Counted from the first letter of the stretch, positions 7,507 through 15,490 are shown. The stretch is DNA of 64,000 bases from Pseudomonadota bacterium (GCA_021325365.1 JAJPHF010000058.1:16629-80628), one strand, 5' to 3'. The notes: generated by a model from the sequence alone, not told the origin. Program-made: numbers and translations.

Positions 7507-8652
7507 GTGCAAACGACCCGGCGCCTGGCTCTCGGGGCGGCGCTCTGGCTCGCCGCCGCGTGCGCGCCAGCCGCGCCGCCCGCTAGCGCTCCCGCCGGCA
7601 GCGGCGCGGCCCAGTCCGCCGCGGTAAGCGCCCCGGCCGCCGCCGCGCCGGCCGCCCCCGCCCCGACCGGCGGCGCGGCGCCTGGCCCACCGATTCATCT
7701 GAACGTGGCCACGCAGCACCTGACGTCCGACGTGGCGCTGTACGCCGCGCAGGAGAAGGGCTACTTCACGGAGCAGGGGCTCGACGTCGAGCTGGTGGAC
7801 ATCAACACGGGCCAGGGCTCGGTCCCGGCGCTGGCGGCGGGGCAGCTCGACGTGGGCGTCGGGGCGGTGGGCTCGGGGCTGTTCAACGCCATCGCCCGCG
7901 GCATCGACGTGAAGCTCGTCATGACGAAGGGCTCCGTCGGCACCGACCCCCAGGGCCCCTTCACCGGCGTGCAGGCGATGGTGCTGAGCGCCGACCTGGC
8001 CGCCAGCGGCGCGGTCCGCGACTACCGCGACCTGAAGGGGCGCACGATCGGGCTGTCCGACCGCGGCTCGGGCCTGGAGATCATGGTGGACCGCGCGCTC
8101 AAGGAGGTCGGCCTGACGCTCGACGACGTCGAGTTCAAGAACCTCACCTATCCGGACATGCTCGCGGCGCTCGCCAACCGCAGCGTGGACGCGGGCATGG
8201 AGCTAGAGCCGTTCATCGCCCAGGGCCAGGCGCGCGGCATCCTGACCCGCTGGAAGACGGGGGCCGAGCTGTATCCGGGCGACCAGGCGGCCGCCGTCGT
8301 CTACGGGCCGACGATGGCGCAGATGGGCCGGGACGCGGGCAACCGGCTGGCGGTAGCCTACACGCGGGGCCTGCGCGACTACCACGAGGCGTTCGGCCCC
8401 GAGCGGCGCAACCGCGCGGAGATCGTCGCCATCCTCACCCGCAACACGACGGTGAAGGACCCCGCCCTCTACGACCAGATGGGCGCCGCCTACATGAACC
8501 CCGACTGCTACCTGAACGCGGACGCGATGGCCTGGGACCTCGACTGGTACGTCGCCAACGGCTACGTGCCCCAGAAGCCCGACCTCACCCAGGCCCTCGA
8601 CAACGGCTACTGCGACTACGCCGTGCAGGTGCTCGGCCGCTACCAGCCCTAG
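7507..8652 (+). CDS. NMT1/THI5-like ABC transporter substrate-binding lipoprotein
   Basis: A 381-residue lipoprotein that starts at GTG behind CAGGAGAGG. It has a signal with lipobox LAAAC near residue 20, an Ala/Pro linker, then a binding domain starting LNVATQHLTSDVALYAAQEKG and running through LAAGQLDVGVGAVGSGLFNAIARGIDVKL. It is closely related to the lipoprotein at 25.3-26.5 kb (both have the VATQHLTSDV start and a similar Tyr/Asn-rich C-terminus) and less so to that at 27.3-28.4 kb. It probably belongs with the upstream SDR and lipoprotein genes. A hairpin follows the stop. No permease or ATPase is present; the ligand is unknown. Confidence 0.85.
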   Translation: MQTTRRLALGAALWLAAACAPAAPPASAPAGSGAAQSAAVSAPAAAAPAAPAPTGGAAPGPPIHLNVATQHLTSDVALYAAQEKGYFTEQGLDVELVDINTGQGSVPALAAGQLDVGVGAVGSGLFNAIARGIDVKLVMTKGSVGTDPQGPFTGVQAMVLSADLAASGAVRDYRDLKGRTIGLSDRGSGLEIMVDRALKEVGLTLDDVEFKNLTYPDMLAALANRSVDAGMELEPFIAQGQARGILTRWKTGAELYPGDQAAAVVYGPTMAQMGRDAGNRLAVAYTRGLRDYHEAFGPERRNRAEIVAILTRNTTVKDPALYDQMGAAYMNPDCYLNADAMAWDLDWYVANGYVPQKPDLTQALDNGYCDYAVQVLGRYQP

Positions 8653-8670
8653 TACCTCGTCACGGGTGAT

Positions 8671-8704
8671 TTGTTAAGTGTTGGCAGTTGCCCACACTTA
8701 ACAA
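8671..8704 (+). terminator. Hairpin after lipoprotein gene, probable terminator
   Basis: An 11-bp inverted repeat (TTGTTAAGTGT with ACACTTAACAA) around a 12-base centre, 18 bases after the stop. The AT-rich stem is unusual for this genome. Confidence 0.5.
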
Positions 8705-8824
8705 TTGACCATTGACAGACCACTAGCGCCCGCTTGGCCGCGGCCCGCTCGCGGTCCGATGAATCTAAGCTCACGGCGTTCGCTCGCTGCGCTTGCCGGG
8801 CAGTGCGGGCGCCCCGACGCGCTC

Positions 8825-9397
8825 TCAGCGGTCGAACACCGACCAGCAGATGGCGTTCCGCAACCGCTGGTCGTCGAGTACGAGTTCGCGAATCGCCGCC
8901 GGGAGCTGGTCGCGCTGCCACCGGCACTCGCGTCGCCCGGCGCTCTCACCCTCGCCTGCCGGCGCCGCAGCACGTGCGGCCTTGATCGCATAGGCGGCCG
9001 CCCCAAGCTCGTGCGCGGCGACGTGCGCGACAACAGCAGCCTGGCCAGCAGCATATGCTGCATGGCGTGGTGCTCCTTGTAGGTCTCTGGCGGCAGCCAT
9101 TGCATGGCCACCCACAGCCCGCGCCTGCATCATCTTTATTTCACCACGAGTCCAAGCACGAGCAGCTTCGATCGCCTGACGTGGTCGCGGGTCCGAAGGC
9201 TTTGCCGACTCAAACAGGTACAGAACGTGTTCTGCACACGTTGCGGCCCACAGGGCGAGGAGCTGATGATCCGAATCGGTGAGCGTCCCACCGCGGCGGA
9301 TGGTGATGAAGCGAGGGTCGCGCTCTTTGGGGAGGATCACCGCTAGCACCCCTTCTGCTCGCATCTGCTCAGCATCTGGCTCAAGTAATCTCGTCAA
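8825..9397 (-). CDS. Imm-5-like putative immunity protein
   Basis: About 190 residues, all-helical and Ala-rich. The pattern HQLLALWAATCAEHVLYLFE, then PRQAIEAARAWTRGE and a run of AAYAAGQAAVVAHVAAHELGAAA-type helices, resembles proteins annotated as putative immunity protein (Imm-5-like domain). Such domains are associated with polymorphic-toxin immunity, but many are found as orphans. The start is uncertain: the longest form uses TTG with a weak ribosome site, and an ATG 11 codons in is equally plausible. No toxin gene is adjacent. Family assignment is from recall; activity is not demonstrated. Confidence 0.55.
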   Translation of the reverse strand: MTRLLEPDAEQMRAEGVLAVILPKERDPRFITIRRGGTLTDSDHQLLALWAATCAEHVLYLFESAKPSDPRPRQAIEAARAWTRGEIKMMQARAVGGHAMAAARDLQGAPRHAAYAAGQAAVVAHVAAHELGAAAYAIKAARAAAPAGEGESAGRRECRWQRDQLPAAIRELVLDDQRLRNAICWSVFDR

Positions 9398-9546
9398 CGG
9401 AACCTAGGGCGAGCACGACCCAGGAGGCCGGATGCCCGATACTGCCACACCCAGCGTCCCTTCCGCGGCCGCGGCGATCTGGTGGCGGGGACACCCGAGG
9501 AGTAAAGTTGGCAGGCTGGCGCGGCTACTGACGGTGCGGGACCGGA

Positions 9547-10002
9547 CTACGGCTGGCGTTGTCCGGCGGACACGACCAGCTCGCGCGATACTTCGATAGG
9601 TTCGTCTACCTGCTCCGTCTGGGCTTGCAGGGTGGGATCGCTCATCCCGACTGGCCAGATGTGGAACCCGCCGCGCATGCTCGGCGGGATGTCCCACACG
9701 CCCCAGATACCCTTGCCCTCGTTGTAGCCGCGGTAGACGACCGCGTGCCGACCGATGTATTGCTTGATCCAGTGGCAAGTCCCGTCGCGCAGGTGATAGC
9801 TCCCGCTGAACGTGAACGCGCCGATGCGGTCGCGCCCCTCGCCGCGAATGCGCCCGTTCGCGAAAGCCAGCCGCAGCTCCATCCACTGCCGGCCCGGGTG
9901 GCAGCGCTCCAGATAGAACCCTGTCCAGGGCCCAGAGGGGAAGCGGCCGTCCAGCTCACTCAGCGCCCCCGGCGGACTTGCGTCCCTCTGCAGCTCGTCC
10001 AC
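9547..10002 (-). CDS. Conserved hypothetical protein (GPWTGFYLE / GIWGVWDIP type)
   Basis: A 151-residue soluble protein without signal or membrane segment. It has an aromatic-rich core: GPWTGFYLE near residue 24, WMELRLAFANGRIRGEGRDRIG, GAFTFSGSYHL and EGKGIWGVWDIP near residue 98. The Gly/aromatic spacing and alternating hydrophobics predict a small beta barrel or sandwich, and I recall similar uncharacterised proteins in other phyla. The start is GTG with an AGGAGC ribosome site 7-8 bases upstream. It lies 51 bases downstream of a minus-strand amidohydrolase and may be cotranscribed with it. No function can be assigned. Confidence 0.65.
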   Translation of the reverse strand: MDELQRDASPPGALSELDGRFPSGPWTGFYLERCHPGRQWMELRLAFANGRIRGEGRDRIGAFTFSGSYHLRDGTCHWIKQYIGRHAVVYRGYNEGKGIWGVWDIPPSMRGGFHIWPVGMSDPTLQAQTEQVDEPIEVSRELVVSAGQRQP

Positions 10003-10053
10003 CCTGTCCGCTCCTCTCGCTCGTCCGCGCGAGCCGGGCTTGCTCCGACGCGC

Positions 10054-11112
10054 CTACAGCCCGTAGAAGCGCCGCGCGTTGTCGCTCACGATCTTGGTAG
10101 CGACGGTGGGGCTGAAGCGGCCGGCTTGCGCCATCTCCAGAATGACGCGGTGCGCGCCTAGCTCGGCCGACTGGTCGACGTGGCTGTAGTCGGTGCCCAC
10201 CATCAGGTAGTCCTCGGCGCCGTAGTTCAGCAGGTAGGCGATGTCGTCCTCGGTGTCGCAGGTGACGTAGAAGCGGTTATGCGCCAGGAAGCCGGTCTTG
10301 AAGTCATAGCCGGCCTTCGCGGCCTTGCCGCGCATCCCGACTTGCTTGATCACGTAGGGGATCCACGAGGCGCCCGTCTCGATGAAGCCGAAGCGCAGGC
10401 GCGGGAACTGGTCGGGCACGCGGGCGTCGGCCAGCGAGATGCACGCCGAGATCACGTTCACCTCGGCCACGCGGGCGCTGTCGGCCGTGTTCGAGACGTG
10501 CGGGTCGCCGACGCCCTGGTGCAGGCAGATCGGCAGGTCCAGGCCCTCGGCCGCCTCGTAGAGCGGGAAGAAGTAAGGGTCGCTCGCCGCGCGCTCGCCG
10601 CACTCGGCGCCCTTCTTCATCACGCCGCAGGCGCCGTGGTCCTTCGCCCAGCGCAGCTCCTCCGCCACGCGGTCCATGCTCAAGAGCGGCGCCTGCGCCA
10701 CCCAGCGCAGCCGCCCGCCCGACGGCGCCGTGCGGTCGGCCAGCCAGCGGTTGTAGGCCCGGCACAGCGCCAGCTCGGCGTCGGCGCGGTCGGTCACGGC
10801 GTGCAGGAACGTCGTCGGGAACAACACCTGCGTCTCGATCCCCAGCGCGTCCATGTGGCGCAGGCGCGCGTCCACGTCCAGCAGCTCGCGCGTCTCGACG
10901 GTGGTGCCGGTGGCCTGGTCGCTGCGGAAGCGGCGCAGCCGCGCGTTCCCCGTGATCAGCCAGAGCCGGTGGCGCCGGCCGTCGGCCGGGCCGATCGGCT
11001 CGCCCGCCGACAGCTCGAAGCTGATCGGGCGGAACCGCCGGTCCGCCTCGGCCAGGTACTCCCAGGTCTGCTCGTTCTCGTCGATGTGGGCGTCGGCGTC
11101 GATGGCGCGCAT
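10054..11112 (-). CDS. Amidohydrolase family protein (ACMSD-like metal-dependent hydrolase/decarboxylase)
   Basis: A 352-residue complete amidohydrolase-2 protein. The first metal motif is present as IDADAHI (Asp-x-His variant of HxH) near residues 4-10. The second-half barrel features are CLHQGVGDPH (about residue 195), FGFIETGASWIPY (about 243) and the metal-binding Asp in MVGTDYSHVD (about 308). These enzymes hydrolyse or decarboxylate small cyclic or aromatic acids using one divalent metal. The start is supported by GGGAGGGAGAGGCC. It is divergent from the next amidohydrolase gene, sharing a 127-base gap. The substrate is not inferable. Confidence 0.85.
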   Translation of the reverse strand: MRAIDADAHIDENEQTWEYLAEADRRFRPISFELSAGEPIGPADGRRHRLWLITGNARLRRFRSDQATGTTVETRELLDVDARLRHMDALGIETQVLFPTTFLHAVTDRADAELALCRAYNRWLADRTAPSGGRLRWVAQAPLLSMDRVAEELRWAKDHGACGVMKKGAECGERAASDPYFFPLYEAAEGLDLPICLHQGVGDPHVSNTADSARVAEVNVISACISLADARVPDQFPRLRFGFIETGASWIPYVIKQVGMRGKAAKAGYDFKTGFLAHNRFYVTCDTEDDIAYLLNYGAEDYLMVGTDYSHVDQSAELGAHRVILEMAQAGRFSPTVATKIVSDNARRFYGL

Positions 11113-11239
11113 GGCCTCTCCCTCCCGCTCGTCCGGCCCGCTGGCGACAGTCTAGCAGCCCGCCGCCCGGCGCTCCACCCGCTTGCCCTCACCGGGGGCT
11201 GACTGGTAGATAGTTAGGCAATCTAGGAGGTGAACAGCC

Positions 11240-12319
11240 ATGGCCACCCGCGTTGCCACCCGGGTCGTCGACGGCGACGGCCACGTCTTCGAGGACCACG
11301 AGGGCATCCTCGCCCACATGCGCTCGCCCTACCGCGAGATCGCCCAGCGGCGGGGCAGCCTGTGGCCGCCACTGGACCACCTCCACGACGGCCGCGCGGT
11401 CGAGACGCCACCGATGCGCGACCGCCGGCCGCGCGTCGGCCCGGAAGGCTGGCTGGCGTTCCTCGACGACGTGGGCATCGACTGGACGGTCCTGTATCCC
11501 ACCGTCGCCCTGGCCTACGGGAAAATCGTCAGCCTGGATTACGCCGTCGAGGTGACCCGCGCCTACAACAACTGGCTGCACGAGACGTACTTGCAGTTCA
11601 GCCCGCGCTTCAAGGGCATGGCGATCATCCCCATGCAGGACCCCGAGGAGGCCGTGAAGGAGCTGCGGCGCGCGGTCACCGAGCTGGGCATGCTGGGCGC
11701 GATGATGCCGTCGAACGGCCTGCCGCAGCCGCTCGGCTCGAAGCCGTACTGGCCGATCTACGCCGAGGCCGAGCGGCTCGGCTGCGCGCTCGCCATCCAC
11801 GGCGGCTGCCACGACCGCTTCGGGCTCGACCACCTGAACATGTACGTGCCGGTCCACGCGCTCGGCCACCCGTGGGGCCTCACGATCAACTGCGCGAGCG
11901 TGGTGTACAACGGCATCTTCGACCGCTTCCCCGGCGTCCGCCTGGCCTTCCTGGAGGGCGGCATCGCCTGGCTGCTGCTCTGCCTGGAGCGCTTCCACTC
12001 GTCGCACGAGACGCACTTCCAGCACATCCCCGCCGACCAGTACGGCCCGCGCGAGGGCGAGCGGCCCGACCAGTACATCGTGAAGCACATCCGCGAGGGG
12101 CGCTTCTACGTCGGCTGCGAGACGGAGGAGCTGACGCTGCCGTTCGCGCTGAAGGTCGTCGGCAACCAGCCCTGGCTCTACTCGTCGGACTTCCCGCACG
12201 AGGTCACGAACCAGAGCTGCAAGCACGACATCGAGGAGCTGCTGGAGAGCGACGAGCTGACCCAGGCCGACAAGGAGGCGATCCTCGCCCGCAACGCCGA
12301 GCGCTTCTACCGCCTGTAG
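11240..12319 (+). CDS. Amidohydrolase family protein (ACMSD-like)
   Basis: A 359-residue amidohydrolase-2 protein. It begins with VVDGDGHVFED (the metal motif as Asp-Gly-His), followed by the barrel segments GWLAFLDDVGIDWTVLYPT, LAIHGGCHDRFG (about residue 191), FLEGGIAWLLLCLERF (about 236) and the metal Asp in YSSDFPHE (about 316). It ends NAERFYRL like its relatives. An excellent ribosome site (AGGAGGTGAACAGCC) fixes the start. Expected chemistry is metal-dependent C-N hydrolysis or nonoxidative decarboxylation; the substrate is unknown. A perfect hairpin follows the stop by 36 bases. Confidence 0.85.
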   Translation: MATRVATRVVDGDGHVFEDHEGILAHMRSPYREIAQRRGSLWPPLDHLHDGRAVETPPMRDRRPRVGPEGWLAFLDDVGIDWTVLYPTVALAYGKIVSLDYAVEVTRAYNNWLHETYLQFSPRFKGMAIIPMQDPEEAVKELRRAVTELGMLGAMMPSNGLPQPLGSKPYWPIYAEAERLGCALAIHGGCHDRFGLDHLNMYVPVHALGHPWGLTINCASVVYNGIFDRFPGVRLAFLEGGIAWLLLCLERFHSSHETHFQHIPADQYGPREGERPDQYIVKHIREGRFYVGCETEELTLPFALKVVGNQPWLYSSDFPHEVTNQSCKHDIEELLESDELTQADKEAILARNAERFYRL

Positions 12320-12328
12320 CTATTGCGC

Positions 12329-12535
12329 TCACCGGGCAAGGGAGTACCGTGCAGCGCGGGCTCGCTTGGCGACGCCAAGCGAGCCCGCAGCCGTCCAACA
12401 CCTGCGCGGTCGCAGCTTGCGATCCGCCCGCTCCAGATAGTCCCATAGGTGATCTGTCTCGATCACGTGCGCGGCGGCGTCGATCGCGCCTATCGCGGCC
12501 TCCCCCGGTCTCGCGGTCGTCCTGAATGTAGGCAA
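12329..12535 (-). pseudogene. Remnant of an amidohydrolase N-terminus
   Basis: A 68-codon frame includes AIDAAAHVIETDHLWDYLER and ADRKLRP, which aligns with the first ~28 residues of the complete amidohydrolase at 10.1-11.1 kb (AIDADAHIDENEQTWEYLAE, ADRRFRP). The similarity ends abruptly and the frame runs into the 15-bp palindrome. No barrel remainder exists, so this is a decayed or transferred fragment. The palindrome lies inside the remnant, which suggests the deletion junction is there. Confidence 0.5.
12356..12388. terminator. Perfect 15-bp palindrome with 3-base loop
   Basis: Arms GCGGGCTCGCTTGGC and its exact complement flank the loop GAC, 36 bases after the amidohydrolase stop. It is placed as a terminator, and belongs to a set of long palindromes with three-base loops found also near 29.2 and 59.5 kb. 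Confidence 0.5.
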
Positions 12536-12566
12536 TCACCCGCGGTATGACCAGCACATCGGGGTA

Positions 12567-12594
12567 TTGACAACGGCGGAATGGGTGCTATAGT
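12567..12594 (+). promoter_or_regulatory. Near-consensus sigma-70-type promoter
   Basis: TTGACA (12567-12572), a 16-base spacer, then TATAGT (12589-12594). Such a close match stands out in this GC-rich window. Transcription would start near 12601, just before a 50-codon ORF and 278 bases ahead of the Cys-rich membrane protein gene. Confidence 0.5.
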
Positions 12595-12603
12595 GGGCCT
12601 AGC

Positions 12604-12756
12604 ATGGACATCTACTTTGGAGTGTCTCTCGTACCGCTGTTCGTAGACAGGCCTCGTAGCGCCGCTGGTAGCGCCACGGTACCAGGTATGTCGGGCCTGT
12701 CGACTAGTCTGATGTCCCACATCAGACCAACGAACGCGGTGATGCCTCATGCGTAA
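12604..12756 (+). CDS. Possible leaderless small ORF (50 aa)
   Basis: An ATG about 10 bases after the promoter -10 box opens a 50-codon frame beginning MDIYFGVSLVPLFVDRP and ending NAVMPHA. Nothing in it is recognised. The case for it rests on position: a transcript from the promoter would begin at or within a few bases of the ATG, as in leaderless mRNAs. Against it are the lack of a ribosome site and an unremarkable composition, and an inverted repeat (12707-12727) lies inside it. It may instead be the untranslated leader of the downstream gene pair. Confidence 0.2.
   Translation: MDIYFGVSLVPLFVDRPRSAAGSATVPGMSGLSTSLMSHIRPTNAVMPHA
12707..12727. repeat. Inverted repeat with 3-base loop in leader region
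   Basis: GTCTGATGT, loop CCC, ACATCAGAC: a perfect 9-bp stem between the strong promoter and the Cys-rich protein gene. It could be an operator, attenuator stem or RNA processing site. No T-run follows. Confidence 0.4.
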
Positions 12757-12878
12757 CGAGCAGCGCGGTGGCATCATGATCCGCCGAGAGACCGCCAGGC
12801 CCCATGATCGGGGTCTCCCCCTCTCGGTCAGCAAGTAGTTGTAGGCCCGCAGCCGGGTGTACGACCACGAGGCTGACA

Positions 12879-13970
12879 ATGAATACGTTACAGTCCCTTC
12901 CGGCCCGGATCAGAACCCTCGTCGATGCCAAACTGGGGCGCTGCCCACGGTGCATCCGGTCAGCCGTGCTTGGCACTATCGCGAGCTGGGCCGGATTCGC
13001 GATGGTAACTTTGGTCTGGCCGCATTCGGTCGCGCCGCTGGTGGTTGGCCTCCTCGCCGCGAGCTTTACCCTGCTGCTGCTGCTTCACGTCGTCGCGCTG
13101 AGTGGACGGGTAGCGGCAGCACTGCACGAGTTCGAGCGTTGCCAGCCGGCCGACGGCCGCGCGGAGCGGGTTTCCGGGAGTCGGCGGGCCTTCGTGGTGA
13201 CCGTGCTCCAGGTGAGCGCAGCCGCGCTGACGGCTGCCCTGTTCGGTCGGTGGCTCTTCCAGCCAGGGGAGGCCGTCGCGCAGGCCGCGCGCTGCGGGGG
13301 CGGGCCGCAAAATATCCCCGCGAACAACGCCGCGGCGCAAGTTGGCCCGATAACGGTCAACATTACCGCGAATGTCGCCCGGGCAGCCGAGGCCGAAGCC
13401 GACAGGAGCCCGGCCGCGATCACGCAGGCGCGGACTTTCGCCGAGGGGTTCTGTGCCAGCATTGCAGCCTGCCCTGCCGACGCGCTGTGCGCCCTCAAGA
13501 ACTTCACGGTCTCGTTTCAGGGGGGGTGCGCGCGAATTGTCCCACCGCCCGCCGGCACGCCCGCCGGCCTCATCCCATTCAGCTGCACGGGGCGGGTCAC
13601 TTCCGTGCAGTGCGACTGTGACAAGTGTCAAGGCGAGCATCGTGTGCCGCTCGGAGCGCCGAACCAGCTAACGGCGACCATCCCGGCGGATACAGCCCGG
13701 GACGCCGTGAGTAAGTTCGAGAGCCTAACGGACCCGGCGTTGCAGGCGGCGGCCAACGCCGTCGTCGCCGCGTTCTGTGCAGCGTTCCCTCCCTGCATAC
13801 GGGGTAACGCGCGGCCACCGTGTCGCATGCAGAAAGTCGATAAAGTGATTGCCGACAGTTGCACCGGGCCCCGCCAGCAACAGGTGCCGGGGTACCTCAC
13901 GGGCACGACTGTCACAATCAACGTCTTCGACTGCACGGGCCACGTGGACAGGGCGCACTGCCAATGCTAG
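12879..13970 (+). CDS. Membrane protein with duplicated Cys-rich extracellular domain
   Basis: A 363-residue protein of unrecognised family. An N-terminal cytoplasmic CPRC pair (about residue 22) precedes two closely spaced membrane segments (about 30-75). A further hydrophobic stretch at about 108-130 leads into a large outside region. That region holds two related Cys-rich units: one around FCASIAACPADALCALKNF through SVQCDC, the second around FCAAFPPCIRGNARPPCRM through AHCQC, both ending in an FxCTG-containing strand and a Cys-x-Cys tail. Disulfide-stabilised repeats are likely. The start is the ATG just before NTLQSL. The gene overlaps the following GT2 gene by 7 bases, so they are translationally coupled. 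GC content is lower than its neighbours, a hint of transfer. Confidence 0.65.
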   Translation: MNTLQSLPARIRTLVDAKLGRCPRCIRSAVLGTIASWAGFAMVTLVWPHSVAPLVVGLLAASFTLLLLLHVVALSGRVAAALHEFERCQPADGRAERVSGSRRAFVVTVLQVSAAALTAALFGRWLFQPGEAVAQAARCGGGPQNIPANNAAAQVGPITVNITANVARAAEAEADRSPAAITQARTFAEGFCASIAACPADALCALKNFTVSFQGGCARIVPPPAGTPAGLIPFSCTGRVTSVQCDCDKCQGEHRVPLGAPNQLTATIPADTARDAVSKFESLTDPALQAAANAVVAAFCAAFPPCIRGNARPPCRMQKVDKVIADSCTGPRQQQVPGYLTGTTVTINVFDCTGHVDRAHCQC

Positions 13971-14836
13971 CCCTGCGGCAGCTTCGTGCACGGCTGGCCG
14001 GTCTTAGTCTCCGAAGTCTGCCGGGGACCTCGGGTCCGCGAGCGACAGAACCACTCGTCTCCTGTATCATGCCAACCTACAACCGTCCAGCGTTCGTCCG
14101 GCAAGCGGCGCACTACTTCCTGGGCCAAGACTATCCGAATCGGGAATTAGTGGTGGTCGACGACAGCGACCGGTCGGTGAGGGAGCTCCTGCCGCGCGAC
14201 CCGCGGATTCGCTACTTCCGCTTGCACGGGGGGATGTCACTCGGCGCGAAGCGGAATGTGGCCGTCGCACGGAGTCGCGGCGAGATCATCGTCCACTGGG
14301 ACGACGACGACTGGTATGCTCCGTGCCGGATCAGCTACCAGGTGGGCAGCTTGCTCGAAACCGGTTCTGTCATCGCGGCCCTGGACATGCAGGTGGTCTA
14401 CGACGTGCCGCCCGACCGCTTCTGGTCAGTGAGCCCCCAGCTGCACAAGCGGATCTTTAGCCAGGATATCCACGCTGGGACGATTGCGTACCCCAAGTGG
14501 TTGTGGCGGTACTTCGACGGCTTCAAGCCACTTGCGAGCGCCGAGGACTTTGCGTTCGTGGAGATCGCCCACTTGTGTCACCAACCGGTCCTGAAGCTGT
14601 CCAGCGCGGGTGTGTATATCTACGTCCGGCACGGGGGGAACACCTGGCAGTTTCCATGCGGCGAGTATCTCGATCCGCAAGGTTGGACAAGAATTGAGGC
14701 GCCCGCGTTCATGCCGACCGAGCACCGCGCCTTCTATCAGATGCTGCGCGCGAACAGTGCTTCAGGCGTCCGTGCGGGCGCTGCGACCGAGACTTCGATT
14801 CATCACACCGTGCTGGGGTCTCCCCAGCAGCCGTGA
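13964..14836 (+). CDS. Family 2 glycosyltransferase
   Basis: A 290-residue GT-A fold transferase. It has the N-terminal nucleotide-binding strand PLVSCIMPTYNRPAFV (about residue 27), ELVVVDDSD near 63, MSLGAKRNVAVARSRGEIIV near 88 and the metal-binding acidic motif HWDDDDWYAP near 109. The middle (HAGTIAYPKWLWRYF, SAEDFAFV) would form the acceptor part. No membrane segment is seen. The start ATG overlaps the stop of the Cys-rich membrane protein gene, which implies the two work together, possibly with the transferase glycosylating that protein or a shared surface structure (inference). The region is less GC-rich than the average for the window. Confidence 0.8.
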   Translation: MLALRQLRARLAGLSLRSLPGTSGPRATEPLVSCIMPTYNRPAFVRQAAHYFLGQDYPNRELVVVDDSDRSVRELLPRDPRIRYFRLHGGMSLGAKRNVAVARSRGEIIVHWDDDDWYAPCRISYQVGSLLETGSVIAALDMQVVYDVPPDRFWSVSPQLHKRIFSQDIHAGTIAYPKWLWRYFDGFKPLASAEDFAFVEIAHLCHQPVLKLSSAGVYIYVRHGGNTWQFPCGEYLDPQGWTRIEAPAFMPTEHRAFYQMLRANSASGVRAGAATETSIHHTVLGSPQQP

Positions 14837-14855
14837 TAGGCACGGGCAGATATCG

Positions 14856-14924
14856 TCAGTACACGTGCAGCTCGCGGCGGCGCTGCGCGACGCGCTCGGC
14901 GAAGGTCAGCTCAGTCGCGCTCAT
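14856..14924 (-). CDS. Possible 22-residue coupled ORF or truncated gene start
   Basis: An ATG overlapping the TGA of the VOC gene (ATGA) opens a short frame, MSATELTFAERVAQRRRELHVY, which reads like the charged N-terminus of a longer enzyme cut short. Coupling is real in sequence; a function is not evident. It may be the stump of a lost downstream operon gene. Confidence 0.2.
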   Translation of the reverse strand: MSATELTFAERVAQRRRELHVY

Positions 14925-15343
14925 GTCTGCTTCCTGGAATACCGTACCTCCTGCAACACCCAGGTGTTGCCGTCGGGGTCGGCGAAGTCGGCGAACGAAG
15001 CGTAGTCGCGATGCTCGGGGTCCGCGCCCGGCGTCCAGGCGCCGGCCGCGAAGTGGCGGACGTCGCTGACGGCCACGCCGCGGCCGACCAGCTCCGCCCG
15101 CGCCGCCTCGATGTCGGCGACGATCAGATGCGTGCCACGCACGGAGCCGGGCTGGGCGTCGGTGATGCCGACGCCCACGGTCACCGAGCACGCCGAGCCC
15201 GGCGGCGTCATCTGGACGACGCGGAACTGGTCGCCGGCGCGGTGGTCCACGTCCAGGTGGAAGCCGACCTGCTGGGTGTAGAACGCCTTGGCGCGGTCCA
15301 CATCCGCGACGGGCAGCAAGACCAACTCGAGCTTCATGTCCAC
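14921..15343 (-). CDS. VOC (glyoxalase/dioxygenase-like) family protein
   Basis: About 140 residues forming two beta-alpha-beta-beta-beta modules. LELVLLPVADVDRAKAFYTQ starts the first, and THLIVADIEAARAELVGRG with FADPDGNTWVLQEV forms the second, the classic end of VOC proteins with the metal-site Glu in the last strand. The fold covers glyoxalases, extradiol dioxygenases and resistance proteins, so activity is open. GTG at the given start lies 8 bases after AGGAG; an ATG two codons later is an alternative. The two dispersed hairpin repeats lie upstream. Confidence 0.75.
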   Translation of the reverse strand: MDMKLELVLLPVADVDRAKAFYTQQVGFHLDVDHRAGDQFRVVQMTPPGSACSVTVGVGITDAQPGSVRGTHLIVADIEAARAELVGRGVAVSDVRHFAAGAWTPGADPEHRDYASFADFADPDGNTWVLQEVRYSRKQT

Positions 15344-15371
15344 GCTGAAGTCTCCTAGAGCGGTTGCCACG

Positions 15372-15490
15372 ACGCTTGAGCCACCCCGGCCACCGGGCGG
15401 CAGGGGACGAGTCCCTGCCCTACCTCGCGTTTACCGGGATTGCGGGTGGCACCCCCGGCCGGGCGGCAGGGGACGAGCCCCTGCCCTACG
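15372..15490. repeat. Two copies of a dispersed hairpin repeat
   Basis: Units at 15395-15423 and 15461-15488 share GGGCGGCAGGGGACGAG(T/C)CCCTGCCCTAC, where CAGGGG pairs with CCCCTG. A third copy lies at 29153-29178. The left flank CGCTTGAG(C/G)CACCC is also shared with the 29 kb copy. The rest of the gap from 15344 to 15764 holds only a further GC-rich hairpin-like stretch and no gene. Confidence 0.7.

Noticed and set aside
12879..14836. Glycocin-type RiPP cluster
   Set aside because: The GT2 has the common DDDDW motif of many transferases and no short Cys-rich precursor, lanthipeptide-type or transporter genes are present.
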